Shown one piece after another: positions 7,161 through 16,708 of a stretch of 64,000 nucleotides of DNA. Origin of the DNA: Sphingomonas kyeonggiensis (GTDB lineage: Bacteria; Pseudomonadota; Alphaproteobacteria; Sphingomonadales; Sphingomonadaceae); NCBI RefSeq assembly GCF_014196745.1, contig NZ_JACIEH010000005.1:124001-188000 (forward strand), read 5' to 3'. The notes under the pieces were generated by a model, which was not told the DNA's origin, ran no database searches, and saw only the letters and a program-made list of their open reading frames with translations. The position numbers and the translations under genes are program-made. Every line of letters begins with the position of its first letter. Position 1 is the stretch's first letter.

Positions 7161-10100
7161 ATGCTGAGCTGGATCGTCCGCACCTCGCTCACCCAGCGCA
7201 TCTTCGTGCTCGCGCTCGCGGTGCTGCTCGTCCTCCTCGGCCTGCGCGCGTCGAGCGACGTGCCGCTTGACGTGTTCCCCGAATTCGCCCCGCCGATCGT
7301 CGAGATCCAGACCGAGGCGCCGGGCCTCTCCACCGAGGAGGTGGAGAGCCTGATTACCGTACCGCTCGAAGTGGGCGTCAACGGCGTGCCGGGGCGCACC
7401 ACGCTGCGCTCCAAATCGGTGCTCGGCCTGTCCTCGGTGGTCATATTGTTTGCGCCCGGTACCGATGTCATCCGCGCGCGCCAGCTCGTCCAGGAGCGCG
7501 TCGCCCAGGTCCAGCCGCGCCTGCCCGCAGCCGCCCGCGCGCCGGTGATGCTGCCGCCGCTCTCCTCTACCAGCCGCGCGATGAAGATCGGGATCAGCTC
7601 GAGGACACTCGACCAGATGCAGCTGTCCGAGCTGGTCCGCTGGACGATCCGCCCCCGGCTGATGGCGGTGCCCGGCGTCGCCAATGTCGCTTCCTGGGGT
7701 CAGCGCGACCGCCAGTTGCAGATCCTGGTCGATCCCGATCGGCTCCGCACCGCCGGCATCACCCTGGCCGAGCTGCGCGCCGCGGCGGGAGATGCCGTGC
7801 CGGTCGGCGGCGGCGGCTTCGTCGATACCCCCACCCAGCGCCTTGCCGTGCAGCAGGTCGGTGCGATCCAGACTGCCGAAGACCTGTCCCGCACCCTGGT
7901 CAAGCTCTCGGGCGGCGCCCCGATCCGCATCGGCGATGTCGCGCAAGTGACGGAGAACCATGCCGCGCCGATCGGCAACGCGATCATCAACGATGGCCCC
8001 GGCATCATGCTGATCGTCGAGAAGCAGCCGACCGCCAACACGCTCGACCTGACCAAGGGTGTCGAGGCCGCGCTCGCCGAGATCAAGCCGGGCCTGAAGG
8101 GCGTCGAAGTCGATACGACGATCTTCCGTCCCGCGACCTTTATCGAGCGCTCGATCGACAACCTCACCCGCGCGCTGGCGATCGGTTGCATCCTCGTCGC
8201 CGCGGTGCTGATCCTGTTCACCCGCGACTGGCGCCAGGCGGTGATCAGTCTGGTCGCGATCCCGCTTTCGCTGGTCGGCGCCGGGCTGGTGCTGCTGTGG
8301 AGCGGGGTGACGATCAACACCATGGTGATCGCCGGACTGGTGATCGCGCTCGGCGAAGTCGTCGACGATGCGATCATCGATGTCGAGAACATCGCCCGTC
8401 GCCTGCGACTCAACCGCGAGGCAGAGAATCCCCGCCCGGCACTGGAAGTGGTGTTCGACGCCTCGATCGAAGTGCGCAGCGCCGTGGTGTTCGCCTCGCT
8501 GATCGTGATGCTGGTGTTCCTGCCGATCTTCTTCCTCGGCGGACTGGCCGGCACCTTCTTCCAGCCGCTGGCCATCGCCTATATCCTCGCCATCGCCGCC
8601 TCGCTGCTCGTCGCGCTCACCGTCACCCCGGCGCTCAGCCTGATGCTGCTGCCCAATGCACCGGTCAGCGAGCATCGCGACACCCGCTTCGTCCGCCTGC
8701 TGAAGCGCGGCTATGCCGGGCTGCTGCCCCGGCTCACCGATCGCCCGCGCTTGGCGATGGGCGTGGTAGCCGCCGGGCTGGCGGTCGCCGCGATCGGCTA
8801 TACGAGCTTCAAGGACGAGTTCCTGCCGCACTTCCGCGAAACCGATTTCCTGATGCACTGGGTCGAGAAGCCCGGCACCTCGATCGAGGCGATGGACCGG
8901 ATCACGATCCGCGTCTCGAAGGAGCTGCGCGATATCCCCGGGGTGCGCAATTTCGGCGCGCATATCGGCCGGGCCGAGGCTGCGGACGAAGTGGTCGGCC
9001 CGAATTTCACCGAGCTGTGGATCAGCCTCGACGAGAAGGCGGACTATGACGCCAGCGTCGACAGGATCCAGGAAGTGATCGACGGCTATCCCGGCCTGTT
9101 CCGCGACGTGCTCACCTATCTGCGCGAGCGGATCAAGGAAGTGCTGACCGGCGCGGGTGCTTCTGTGGTCGTCCGCATCTTCGGCCCCGATCAGGCCGAG
9201 CTGCGCGCCGCGGCCGAACGGGTCCGCACCAGCGTCGCCGGGATCAACGGCGTCGCCGATCTCAAGGTGGAGCAGCAGGTGCTGGTTCCCCAGATCCAGA
9301 TCCGTCCACGTCCCGCCGAAATGGCCCGGCTCGGCCTCACCGCCGGCGAGGTCCGCCGCCAGGCCGCCACGCTGGTCGCGGCCGAGAAGGTCGGCGAGAT
9401 CTACCGCGATCAAAAGTCCTTCGATGTCGCGCTTTGGGGTGCCCCGGCGATCCGCGGTGACCTTCATGCACTTGCCGGCCTGGCGCTGCAGACGCCCGAT
9501 GGCAGCCAGGTCCGGCTCGGCGATGTCGCCGATGTCCGCATCGCGCCCGCGCCCAACGAAGTGAAGCGCGAGAATGGCGAGCGCCGGATCGACGTGACGA
9601 TGAACGTCAAGGGTGCCGATCTCGGCTCGGTCGCCCGCTCGGTCGAGCAGGCGGTGGCGGGCCTGCCCTTCGCCCAAGGCTATCACGCCAAGGTCCTCGG
9701 CGAATATGCCGCGCTCAAGGAATCGCGCCAGCGGCTCTGGACGACGGGACTGCTCTGCCTGATCGGCGTGCTGCTGCTGGTGTGGATGGAGTTCCGCTCG
9801 CTCAGGATCACTGCGCTCGTTGCGGCCAGCCTGCCTTTCGCGCTGGTCGGGGGCGTGGTCGCGGTGGCGCTTACCGGCGGGACGATGTCGCTCGGCTCGC
9901 TGGTCGGCTTCGTCACCGTGCTCGGCATCTCGGCACGCAACGGCATCATGCTGCTCTCGCACTATGACCATCTCCGCCGTGTCGAGGGCGAGGTGTTCGG
10001 GCCCGCGCTGATCCGGCGCGGTGCCGAGGAGCGCCTCGTCCCGATCCTGATGACCGCCGCCTGTGCCGGCCTCGCGCTGATCCCGCTGATCGTCGCCGGC

Positions 10101-10262
10101 AATGCGCCGGGGCACGAGATCGAGCATCCGATGGCGATCGTCATCCTGGGCGGGCTGGTCTCCTCCACTCTGCTCAATCTGTTCCTGATGCCCAGCCTCT
10201 ATGCCCGTTTCGGTCGGGAGCACGAGGCCGGCCCCTCCCTCCGCCAAGGAGCGCTCGCATGA
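7161..10262 (+). CDS. RND efflux pump, CusA/CzcA-related inner-membrane permease
   Basis: A 1033-residue proton-driven permease of normal RND length. It shows the N-terminal membrane helix, the PLDVFPEFAPPIVEIQTEAPGLS segment characteristic of the heavy-metal-efflux branch, and two large periplasmic loops. The fourth membrane segment has GEVVDDAIIDVENIARR, where acidic residues carry protons. The C-terminal membrane block includes GFVTVLGISARNGIMLLSHYDH. Membership of the CusA/CzcA branch is clear from these motifs; metal specificity is not, because the canonical methionine clusters were not seen. The start at 7161 follows the adaptor stop by one base. The stop overlaps the next gene as ATGA. 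Confidence 0.92.
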   Translation: MLSWIVRTSLTQRIFVLALAVLLVLLGLRASSDVPLDVFPEFAPPIVEIQTEAPGLSTEEVESLITVPLEVGVNGVPGRTTLRSKSVLGLSSVVILFAPGTDVIRARQLVQERVAQVQPRLPAAARAPVMLPPLSSTSRAMKIGISSRTLDQMQLSELVRWTIRPRLMAVPGVANVASWGQRDRQLQILVDPDRLRTAGITLAELRAAAGDAVPVGGGGFVDTPTQRLAVQQVGAIQTAEDLSRTLVKLSGGAPIRIGDVAQVTENHAAPIGNAIINDGPGIMLIVEKQPTANTLDLTKGVEAALAEIKPGLKGVEVDTTIFRPATFIERSIDNLTRALAIGCILVAAVLILFTRDWRQAVISLVAIPLSLVGAGLVLLWSGVTINTMVIAGLVIALGEVVDDAIIDVENIARRLRLNREAENPRPALEVVFDASIEVRSAVVFASLIVMLVFLPIFFLGGLAGTFFQPLAIAYILAIAASLLVALTVTPALSLMLLPNAPVSEHRDTRFVRLLKRGYAGLLPRLTDRPRLAMGVVAAGLAVAAIGYTSFKDEFLPHFRETDFLMHWVEKPGTSIEAMDRITIRVSKELRDIPGVRNFGAHIGRAEAADEVVGPNFTELWISLDEKADYDASVDRIQEVIDGYPGLFRDVLTYLRERIKEVLTGAGASVVVRIFGPDQAELRAAAERVRTSVAGINGVADLKVEQQVLVPQIQIRPRPAEMARLGLTAGEVRRQAATLVAAEKVGEIYRDQKSFDVALWGAPAIRGDLHALAGLALQTPDGSQVRLGDVADVRIAPAPNEVKRENGERRIDVTMNVKGADLGSVARSVEQAVAGLPFAQGYHAKVLGEYAALKESRQRLWTTGLLCLIGVLLLVWMEFRSLRITALVAASLPFALVGGVVAVALTGGTMSLGSLVGFVTVLGISARNGIMLLSHYDHLRRVEGEVFGPALIRRGAEERLVPILMTAACAGLALIPLIVAGNAPGHEIEHPMAIVILGGLVSSTLLNLFLMPSLYARFGREHEAGPSLRQGALA

Positions 10263-11635
10263 CGCGCCGCCTCTCGCCCCTGCTGGCGCTCGCCGCGGCA
10301 GCCTGCGCAACGCCCGGGGCCAGGCCTCCGGCAACCACACCACCGCCGGGCATCGAAGCGGGCTTCGCCCCCCTGCCCTCCGCCTCGATCGCGCCCGTGC
10401 CCGATCAATGGTGGCGGCTGTTTGACGATCCCGAGCTCGACCGGCTGGTTGCGGCGAGCCTGGCGGCGAATGCCGATCTCCGCGTCGCCTATGCCAATCT
10501 CGATGCCGCGCGCGCCGCGCTCCGTCAGGCCCGGGCCCAGCGGCTGCCCCAGGCGACAATCGAGAGCAGCCTGACGCTCGACGATCCGGCGAACCAGCCC
10601 AGCGCCGCCACGGTCTCGTCCTCCGACTATGACATCGCCGCGACCATCAACTGGGATGCCGACCTGTTCGGCCGGCTGCGTGCCGGCGCGCTCGCCGCGC
10701 GCGCCGATGCCGCCGCCGCCGAAGCCGCGGCCGACGGTGTCCGGGTCGCTGTCGTGGCCGATACGGTTCTTGCGTATGTCGATCTCTGCGGCGCCCATCG
10801 GGCCGAGGCCGTCTCGCGCGAGATCGTTGCCGCCCAGACCCGCTCGGTCGAAATGCTGCGCGACCAGTTGCGCGCCGGCGAGATCTCGCCGCTCGAAGTC
10901 TCGCAGGCCGAGAATATGCGCGCGACCGCCGAAGCCTCTGTCCCGGGCTTCACCGCACAGCGAAGCAACGCGCTCTACCGGCTGGCCACCCTCCAAGGCC
11001 TCGCCCCCGCCGCAGCACGTGGCTGGAACCTGAGTTGCACCGCCGTGCCCCATCTCTCCGGTACCGCACCGGTAGGCGACGGCACTGCGCTTCTGCTCCG
11101 CCGTCCCGATATCCGCGAAGCCGAGCGCAAGCTCGCCGCTGCCGCGGCGCGGGTCGGTGTTGCCCGGGCGGAGCTCTACCCCAAGGTAAATCTCGGTGGC
11201 GCGCTTGGGCTGCTGCGCGGCGACTTCTCCGCAGCCCTCTCTCCGCTGGTCAGCTGGGCGCTGCCCAATGTACCCGGCCGCGCCAAACTCGCCCAGGCAC
11301 GTGCCACCGAAGCAGGCACGCTGGCGAGCTGGGACGTCGCGGTGTTGCGGGCTCTCCGCGAAGTGGAGACTGCGCTTGCAGAAATGGACGGCGAAGTGCG
11401 CCGCAACCGCGCCCTTGCCGATGCCGAGCAGGCCGGAGCGCTCTATGCGAAGCGCAGCGCCGCCCGCGTCCGGCTGGGCGATGCCGCGCCGCTGCTGAGG
11501 ATCGATGCCGAACGCAGCCTCGCGACCGCCAGGCTGGAGCGCGCCCGGTCCGATCTGCTCGTCGCCCGCAACCAGGTCCTGCTGTTCCGTGCCCTTGGCG
11601 GCGGCTGGCAGGCCTCCCCCGCGGAGGGCCAGTAA
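10259..11635 (+). CDS. Outer-membrane efflux lipoprotein, NodT/TolC family
   Basis: A 458-residue outer-membrane channel subunit. The signal ends in LAAAAC (Cys16). PVPDQWWRLFDDPELDRLVAASLAANADLRVAYANLDAARA is the usual family opening. Two long helical repeats follow, with the second at about residues 270-440 (LLLRRPDIREAERKLAAAAA). It forms the trimeric exit duct for the upstream pump and adaptor. Its ATG overlaps the pump stop, and its own stop overlaps the regulator start (TAATG), so transport and regulation genes are translated as one coupled unit. Confidence 0.92.
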   Translation: MTRRLSPLLALAAAACATPGARPPATTPPPGIEAGFAPLPSASIAPVPDQWWRLFDDPELDRLVAASLAANADLRVAYANLDAARAALRQARAQRLPQATIESSLTLDDPANQPSAATVSSSDYDIAATINWDADLFGRLRAGALAARADAAAAEAAADGVRVAVVADTVLAYVDLCGAHRAEAVSREIVAAQTRSVEMLRDQLRAGEISPLEVSQAENMRATAEASVPGFTAQRSNALYRLATLQGLAPAAARGWNLSCTAVPHLSGTAPVGDGTALLLRRPDIREAERKLAAAAARVGVARAELYPKVNLGGALGLLRGDFSAALSPLVSWALPNVPGRAKLAQARATEAGTLASWDVAVLRALREVETALAEMDGEVRRNRALADAEQAGALYAKRSAARVRLGDAAPLLRIDAERSLATARLERARSDLLVARNQVLLFRALGGGWQASPAEGQ

Positions 11636-12312
11636 TGCGCATCCTGATCATCGAGGACGACCAGGAAACCCGCGACTTCATTGCACGCGGGCTCGGCGAA
11701 GCCGGCCATGCCATCGTCACGGCGACCGATGGCCGGGACGGGCTGTTCCAGGCCACCGAAGGCAATTTCGACGTGCTGGTGATCGACCGGATGCTACCGG
11801 TGATCGACGGTCTCTCGGTCGTCCGCATGCTGCGCGCCGGCGGCTGTACCATCCCGGTGCTGATCCTCACAGCGATGGGCAGCATCGAGGACAGGGTCGA
11901 GGGCCTGGAGAGCGGCGCCGATGATTATCTGGTCAAGCCCTTCGCCTTTTCTGAACTCAGTGCGCGGCTGCAGGCGCTGGGGCGGCGCCTGCCGACTACC
12001 CAGGCCGAGCCCAACCGGCTCGTCGTCGGCGACATCGAGCTCGATTTCGAACGCCGCCTCGTTCGCCGGGCCGGTCGACGGGTCGCGCTCCAGCCACGCG
12101 AATTCCTGCTGCTCGCCGAGCTGATGCGCAATCCGCACCGCGTGGTCACCCGGACGATGCTGCTCGAGCGGGTCTGGGACTTCGACTTCGAGCCCAAGAC
12201 CAATATCGTCGAGACGCATCTCAGCCGGCTGCGCGGCAAGCTCAATGCCGGGTTCGACGAGGATGCAATCGAGACGGTGCGCGGTGCGGGCTACCGCATC
12301 CGGGGCGAGTGA
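11635..12312 (+). CDS. OmpR-family response regulator 1
   Basis: A 225-residue two-domain regulator. The receiver domain has acidic residues EDD at 8-10, phospho-acceptor Asp51 in VIDRMLP, a Thr in LILTAMG, and Lys in DYLVKPF. The winged-helix DNA-binding domain (about 125-225) has REFLLLAELMRNPHRVVTRTMLLERVW and ETVRGAGYRIRG. The kinase gene follows directly (TGATG). It is a close paralogue of the regulator at 35138, differing by scattered substitutions with no gaps in the receiver. It probably controls its own operon and the divergent receptor through the site at 6028-6046. Confidence 0.93.
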   Translation: MRILIIEDDQETRDFIARGLGEAGHAIVTATDGRDGLFQATEGNFDVLVIDRMLPVIDGLSVVRMLRAGGCTIPVLILTAMGSIEDRVEGLESGADDYLVKPFAFSELSARLQALGRRLPTTQAEPNRLVVGDIELDFERRLVRRAGRRVALQPREFLLLAELMRNPHRVVTRTMLLERVWDFDFEPKTNIVETHLSRLRGKLNAGFDEDAIETVRGAGYRIRGE

Positions 12313-13646
12313 TGCGTCCACTTGGCCATTCCACCTTCGGCCTCGCCATGCTGGTGAGCCTGGCGCTCACCCTGGGCGCGGTCGGTATCGGTGCGGTTTC
12401 CTATGAAGTGACGCACGAAGCCCTCGAACAACAGCTGGATCATCGCACTGCGACCGAGACCCGGGCGCTGCTCGCGGAGCCCGGCAGCGAGCGAACCGCT
12501 GCAATCGCCAGCGGCATCAGCCGTAGAGAGGCGATCCCGGGCCCCGAGCATCTCGAATATCTACTGGTCGATGCCAAGGGCCACCACCTGGCCGGGCAGC
12601 TGGACGCAGTGGCGCCGCAGCAGACGGGACACGCGGAGTTCCTTCACTATCACGATGGCCGGATTGGCCAGTCCCTGACCACCCGCCTGGCCGATGGGGC
12701 GACGCTGGTCGTCTCTGCCGACCGCGCGGTGCTCGACCAGACCGATCGTCACCTGCTGCTACTGTTCACCACCGCCTTCGGGACCATGCTGCTGCTCGGA
12801 CTGGGTGGCGCCTGGACGCTCGGCGCCCTTACCCGCGCGCGGCTTCGCAAGATGGACCGGGCGGCGCTCGCGATCATCGGTGGTGACCTGACCCACCGCA
12901 TGCCGATCGACGGTTCTGACAGTGAGTTCGACCGGCTTTCCGCGACGCTCAATCGCATGCTCGACCGCATCGCCGCGCTGATGTCCAATCTCCGCCAGGT
13001 ATCCAGCGACGTCGCGCACGACCTGCGCACCCCGCTTACCCGGCTGCGCAACCGGCTCGACGAGGCCGCAACCGGTACCGGAGAGCAACGCGACGCCGCC
13101 ATCGAGGCCGCCACCCACCAAGCTGACGAGTTGCTCGAGATCTTTGCCGCTCTGTTGCGCATCTCCGAGGTCGAGGGTCTGGGCGTCCGCAGGCAATTCC
13201 GCGAGGTCGCGCTAAGCGAAGCGCTGCTTGAGCTCGCCGACACCTACAAGCCCGACGCCGAGGCTGGCGGCCACAGCATCGAAACCGACATCGCCCCCGA
13301 GATCCGCGTGCTCGGCGACCGGCGCCTGCTGATCCAGCTCGCCGCGAACCTGTTCGACAATGCGCTACGCCATACGCCGCCGGGTACCCATATCCATGTA
13401 GCTCTTGGCGTGGAGGACGGCATTGTCCGCTTATCCATATGCGACGATGGGCCGGGAGTGCCCGATGCCGCGCGCGGTCGGCTGTTCGAGCGGTTCAGCC
13501 GGGCCGAGCAGAGCCGCTCCTCGACCGGTCATGGCCTGGGCCTGGCACTGGTCGCCGCCATCGCTGCCGCGCATCGCGGCGAAGCGACCCTGCTGCCCGG
13601 CCCCGGCTTCGGCATCGCCGTGTCGCTGGGGCCGACAGTCGCCTAG
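12312..13646 (+). CDS. Sensor histidine kinase 1
   Basis: A 444-residue membrane kinase. It has a membrane segment at about residues 9-31, a periplasmic sensor region of about 115 residues, a second membrane segment near 147-171, and a HAMP linker. His236 is the phosphorylation site in VAHDLRTPLTRL. The ATP-binding domain has the N box NLFDNALRHTPPG and the G motifs DDGPGVP and GHGLGLALV. It is partner to the regulator just upstream. ATG at 12312 overlaps the regulator stop; GTG at 12309 is an alternative. Its stop codon shares the four bases CTAG with the stop of the convergent RND gene. Confidence 0.92.
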   Translation: MRPLGHSTFGLAMLVSLALTLGAVGIGAVSYEVTHEALEQQLDHRTATETRALLAEPGSERTAAIASGISRREAIPGPEHLEYLLVDAKGHHLAGQLDAVAPQQTGHAEFLHYHDGRIGQSLTTRLADGATLVVSADRAVLDQTDRHLLLLFTTAFGTMLLLGLGGAWTLGALTRARLRKMDRAALAIIGGDLTHRMPIDGSDSEFDRLSATLNRMLDRIAALMSNLRQVSSDVAHDLRTPLTRLRNRLDEAATGTGEQRDAAIEAATHQADELLEIFAALLRISEVEGLGVRRQFREVALSEALLELADTYKPDAEAGGHSIETDIAPEIRVLGDRRLLIQLAANLFDNALRHTPPGTHIHVALGVEDGIVRLSICDDGPGVPDAARGRLFERFSRAEQSRSSTGHGLGLALVAAIAAAHRGEATLLPGPGFGIAVSLGPTVA

Positions 13647-16600
13647 GCAGCCACCGGGACTTCGCGATCCGCACGTGGCAGTGTCAGGCGCAGCAGCACC
13701 GGCATCGCGATCAGCACCAGTGGATATTGCAGTGCGAGGCCCGCGATGATCGCCACCGCCAGCGGCTGCTGGATGCCCGATCCCTGCCCAATCGCGAGTG
13801 CGAGCGGGAGCAGTGTGAGGATCGCCGCCAGCGTCGTCATCGTGATCGGCCGCAGACGGTTACGGCTCGCTTCGCGCACGGCCGCAAGCGGCGGCATCCG
13901 GTGGCGCAGTTCCTCGAACTCCGAGACATAGAAGATCGCCATCTCGGTGCCGATGCCGATGATCATCGTCATGCCCATCAGGGCCGTGATGTTGAGATCG
14001 AGGCCGGCGAGCCATAGCGCCGTGAACACCGCGGTCGTGGAGAGCAGCGAGCAACCGATGATGATCAGCGGGGTCGCGAAACGTCGATAGAGCACGAGGA
14101 GCAGAATGAACTCGGCGATCAGCGCCGCCACGAACACCTTGGTCAGCCCGTCAAAGGCGATCTGCTGTTGCTGGTAGAGCCCCCCCATCTCGTAGCGGAC
14201 CCCGGGGGCCAGCACGCCGGATTTGTCGATCGCCCTGGTCACGTCGGCGACTGCAGCGCCGATACCGCGCCCGGTAATGCGCGCCGTCACCGCCACCATA
14301 GGCTCCAGATTCTCCCGGCTGATCTGCGGCTGGCCGCTGACCGGCGCCAGCGTCGCCACCCGCGAGAGCGGGAAGACATGCCCGTCAGTCGCCCGGATCG
14401 GCAGCTGGGCGAGCTGGTCCTGGGTGAGCGTCGTCACGCCGGGCAGGCGCACGCGGACGTCCACTGCCTTGCTCGGCTGCGGGATCGAGGTTGCCACCAC
14501 GCCGGTCAGCGCATTGTCCAGCGCGGTCTGGACATCGGCCGGCGTGACGCCCTCATAGCCCGCGCGGATCGGATCGATCTTCACGTCGATCGCATCACCG
14601 GCCAGCTGAAGCCCGCTCTTCACTTCGACCACGCCGGGAATCTTGCCGATCAGCGCGGCAATCTTCTCGGCCTGGGGCCCGAGCGCCGCCGCGTCGGAGG
14701 AATAGAGCTTCACTTCGATCGGCTGGGGCACTGCGGTCAGGTCGCCGATCAGGTCTTCCATCAGCTGTGCAACCTCGACCTCGACGCCGGGAACCTTGCG
14801 TCCGATTTCTTCGGCGACCGCGTTCATCTTCTCCTCGGTCGGGATCGAATGGCCCGGTTTCAGGCGCACGAAATAGTCGCCGTGATAGCTTTGCCCCAGA
14901 TCGCCGCCCAGGCCGGTGCCGAGCCGCCGCGAGAAGGTATCCACGTCCTTGTCATTCCGCAGCAGCGCGTCGACCTGCGCCATGCGCCGGCTGCTCTCAT
15001 CGAGCGAAGTGCCCGGCGGCGTGAAATAGTCCATCACGAAGCCGCCCTCGTCGACTTTCGGCATGAAACCGGTGGGCACGTTGGAATAGGCGACATAGCC
15101 AAGGATCAGCAGCGGCACCGCCGCCATCGCAAGCAGCCAGGGCCGCCGCATCGCGCCGTCGATCGCCTGATCGTGCCGCCGCGCCATCCAGCCTTGATGG
15201 CTGCCATGCGCGGGGGCCTTGTCGTCGGTCTTGAGAAGCCGCTGGGCCAGCACAGGCACCACGAGCGCAGTCATCGCCCATGAAATCGCCAGCGCCGCCG
15301 CCATGGTGAGCGAAAGCGCCTTGGAGAAGGCCCCGGTCACGCCAGTGAGGAAGGATAGCGGCAGGAACACGATGAGCGTCGCGAGGCTCGATCCGGCCAG
15401 CGGTGCCAGGAACTCGCGCGCGGCGGGCAGGATCGCTGCCTTGCCGACAGGGGCGCCGGGCGCAGAGCCATCGCCCTGCACGCGCCGGACGATATGCTCG
15501 ATCATCACGATGACATCGTCGATCAGCAAGCCCACCGCCGCGGCGATTCCCCCCAACGTCATGATGTTGAAGCTCATGCCGGCAACTGCCAGGACCAGCA
15601 CGGTCGCCATCAGTGTCGCGGGCACGACGATCAGCGCCACCAGGGTCACGCGCCAGCTGCGCAGGAAGGCGAGCAGCACGATCGCCGCCAGCACCAGCCC
15701 GATCAGAACCGCGTCCCGCACGCTGGCAAAGGACTGGCTGACCAGCTCGCTCTGGTCGTACCAGTTGAGCAGCTTGACGCCCGGCGGGAGCTTGAATGCG
15801 GCGAGCTTTGCTTGCACTTCCCCTGCGATCTGCACCGAGTTGCCGTCGGGCTGCTCATAGATGTTGAACAGCACGGCGGGCTTGCCGTCCTCGGTCACGC
15901 GCAGCCATTGCGGCAGGATGCCGTCCTGCACGGTGGCGACGTCGCGCACGCGGACCACCCCGCCGGCGCTCGACTTGACGACCACATCGCCTATGCGCTC
16001 CGGCGACGCGATCGTGTGATCCGCGATCACCAGCGACAGGCGGCCGCGATCCTGCACCTGCCCGACCGCGCTCAGCACATTGCCATTGGCGATCGCCGTC
16101 GAGAGGTCGCCCATCGACAGGCCGAAGCTTGCCAGCCGCGCCGGATCGGCGAGCACCTGCACCTCCTGGGTCTCGCCACCCTGCACATCGACACGGGCCA
16201 GGCCCGAGATACCCGATAGCAGGGGCGTGATCTGGTAGCGTGCCAGATCCTGGAGCTGGGACGGCGAAAGCTTGTCCGATACCAAGGCGTAGGAGATGAT
16301 CGGGAAGACCGTCGGGTCCATCCTGCGAACATTGTAGCGCGTGCCTGCGGGCAGCGCCGAGATCGCGCGGGCCATCGCCGCATCGACCTCCAGCGTGCTT
16401 GCGACCATGTCGCGGCCCCAGCCGAAATCGATCGAGATCTGCGCGGCGCCGCGCGACGTCTCGGACCGGACATTCTGGACGCCGGGCACCGCACGGAGCG
16501 CCTGTTCCACGGGCCGCGTCACGGTCAGCGCCGTCTGGTCGGCCGGACGACTACCGGCGTCGATATCGACGACCACACGCGGAAAGGACACCTGGGGAAA

Positions 16601-16708
16601 CAACCCGATCGGCAGCGACAGGGCCGCCACCAGGCCGGCGAGTGCCAACGCTATCGCAACGACGACAAAGGCCCGCGACTGGCTGGCCAGCAGGTTTGCG
16701 AACCTCAC
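13643..16708 (-). CDS. RND efflux permease, second system
   Basis: A 1021-residue RND transporter. The opening has LPIGLFPQVSFPRVVVDID. Periplasmic porter domains follow. TM4 carries GLLIDDVIVMIEHIVRR, with the paired Asp typical of proton relay. The C-terminal membrane block has ALMGMTMIIGIGTEMAIFYVSEFEE. The sequence differs strongly from the pump at 7161, so this is not a recent duplication. The GTG start at 16708 overlaps the adaptor stop (GTGA). It is the last gene of the PepSY, outer-membrane factor, adaptor, pump run. The substrate is unknown. Confidence 0.92.
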   Translation of the reverse strand: MRFANLLASQSRAFVVVAIALALAGLVAALSLPIGLFPQVSFPRVVVDIDAGSRPADQTALTVTRPVEQALRAVPGVQNVRSETSRGAAQISIDFGWGRDMVASTLEVDAAMARAISALPAGTRYNVRRMDPTVFPIISYALVSDKLSPSQLQDLARYQITPLLSGISGLARVDVQGGETQEVQVLADPARLASFGLSMGDLSTAIANGNVLSAVGQVQDRGRLSLVIADHTIASPERIGDVVVKSSAGGVVRVRDVATVQDGILPQWLRVTEDGKPAVLFNIYEQPDGNSVQIAGEVQAKLAAFKLPPGVKLLNWYDQSELVSQSFASVRDAVLIGLVLAAIVLLAFLRSWRVTLVALIVVPATLMATVLVLAVAGMSFNIMTLGGIAAAVGLLIDDVIVMIEHIVRRVQGDGSAPGAPVGKAAILPAAREFLAPLAGSSLATLIVFLPLSFLTGVTGAFSKALSLTMAAALAISWAMTALVVPVLAQRLLKTDDKAPAHGSHQGWMARRHDQAIDGAMRRPWLLAMAAVPLLILGYVAYSNVPTGFMPKVDEGGFVMDYFTPPGTSLDESSRRMAQVDALLRNDKDVDTFSRRLGTGLGGDLGQSYHGDYFVRLKPGHSIPTEEKMNAVAEEIGRKVPGVEVEVAQLMEDLIGDLTAVPQPIEVKLYSSDAAALGPQAEKIAALIGKIPGVVEVKSGLQLAGDAIDVKIDPIRAGYEGVTPADVQTALDNALTGVVATSIPQPSKAVDVRVRLPGVTTLTQDQLAQLPIRATDGHVFPLSRVATLAPVSGQPQISRENLEPMVAVTARITGRGIGAAVADVTRAIDKSGVLAPGVRYEMGGLYQQQQIAFDGLTKVFVAALIAEFILLLVLYRRFATPLIIIGCSLLSTTAVFTALWLAGLDLNITALMGMTMIIGIGTEMAIFYVSEFEELRHRMPPLAAVREASRNRLRPITMTTLAAILTLLPLALAIGQGSGIQQPLAVAIIAGLALQYPLVLIAMPVLLRLTLPRADREVPVAA

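Noticed and set aside
7074..10559. Very long open frame on the minus strand opposite the first RND pump (over 1000 codons)
   Set aside because: It is low-complexity in Arg, Asp, His and Gln, has no family motif, and mirrors the third-position GC bias of the real pump gene on the other strand.
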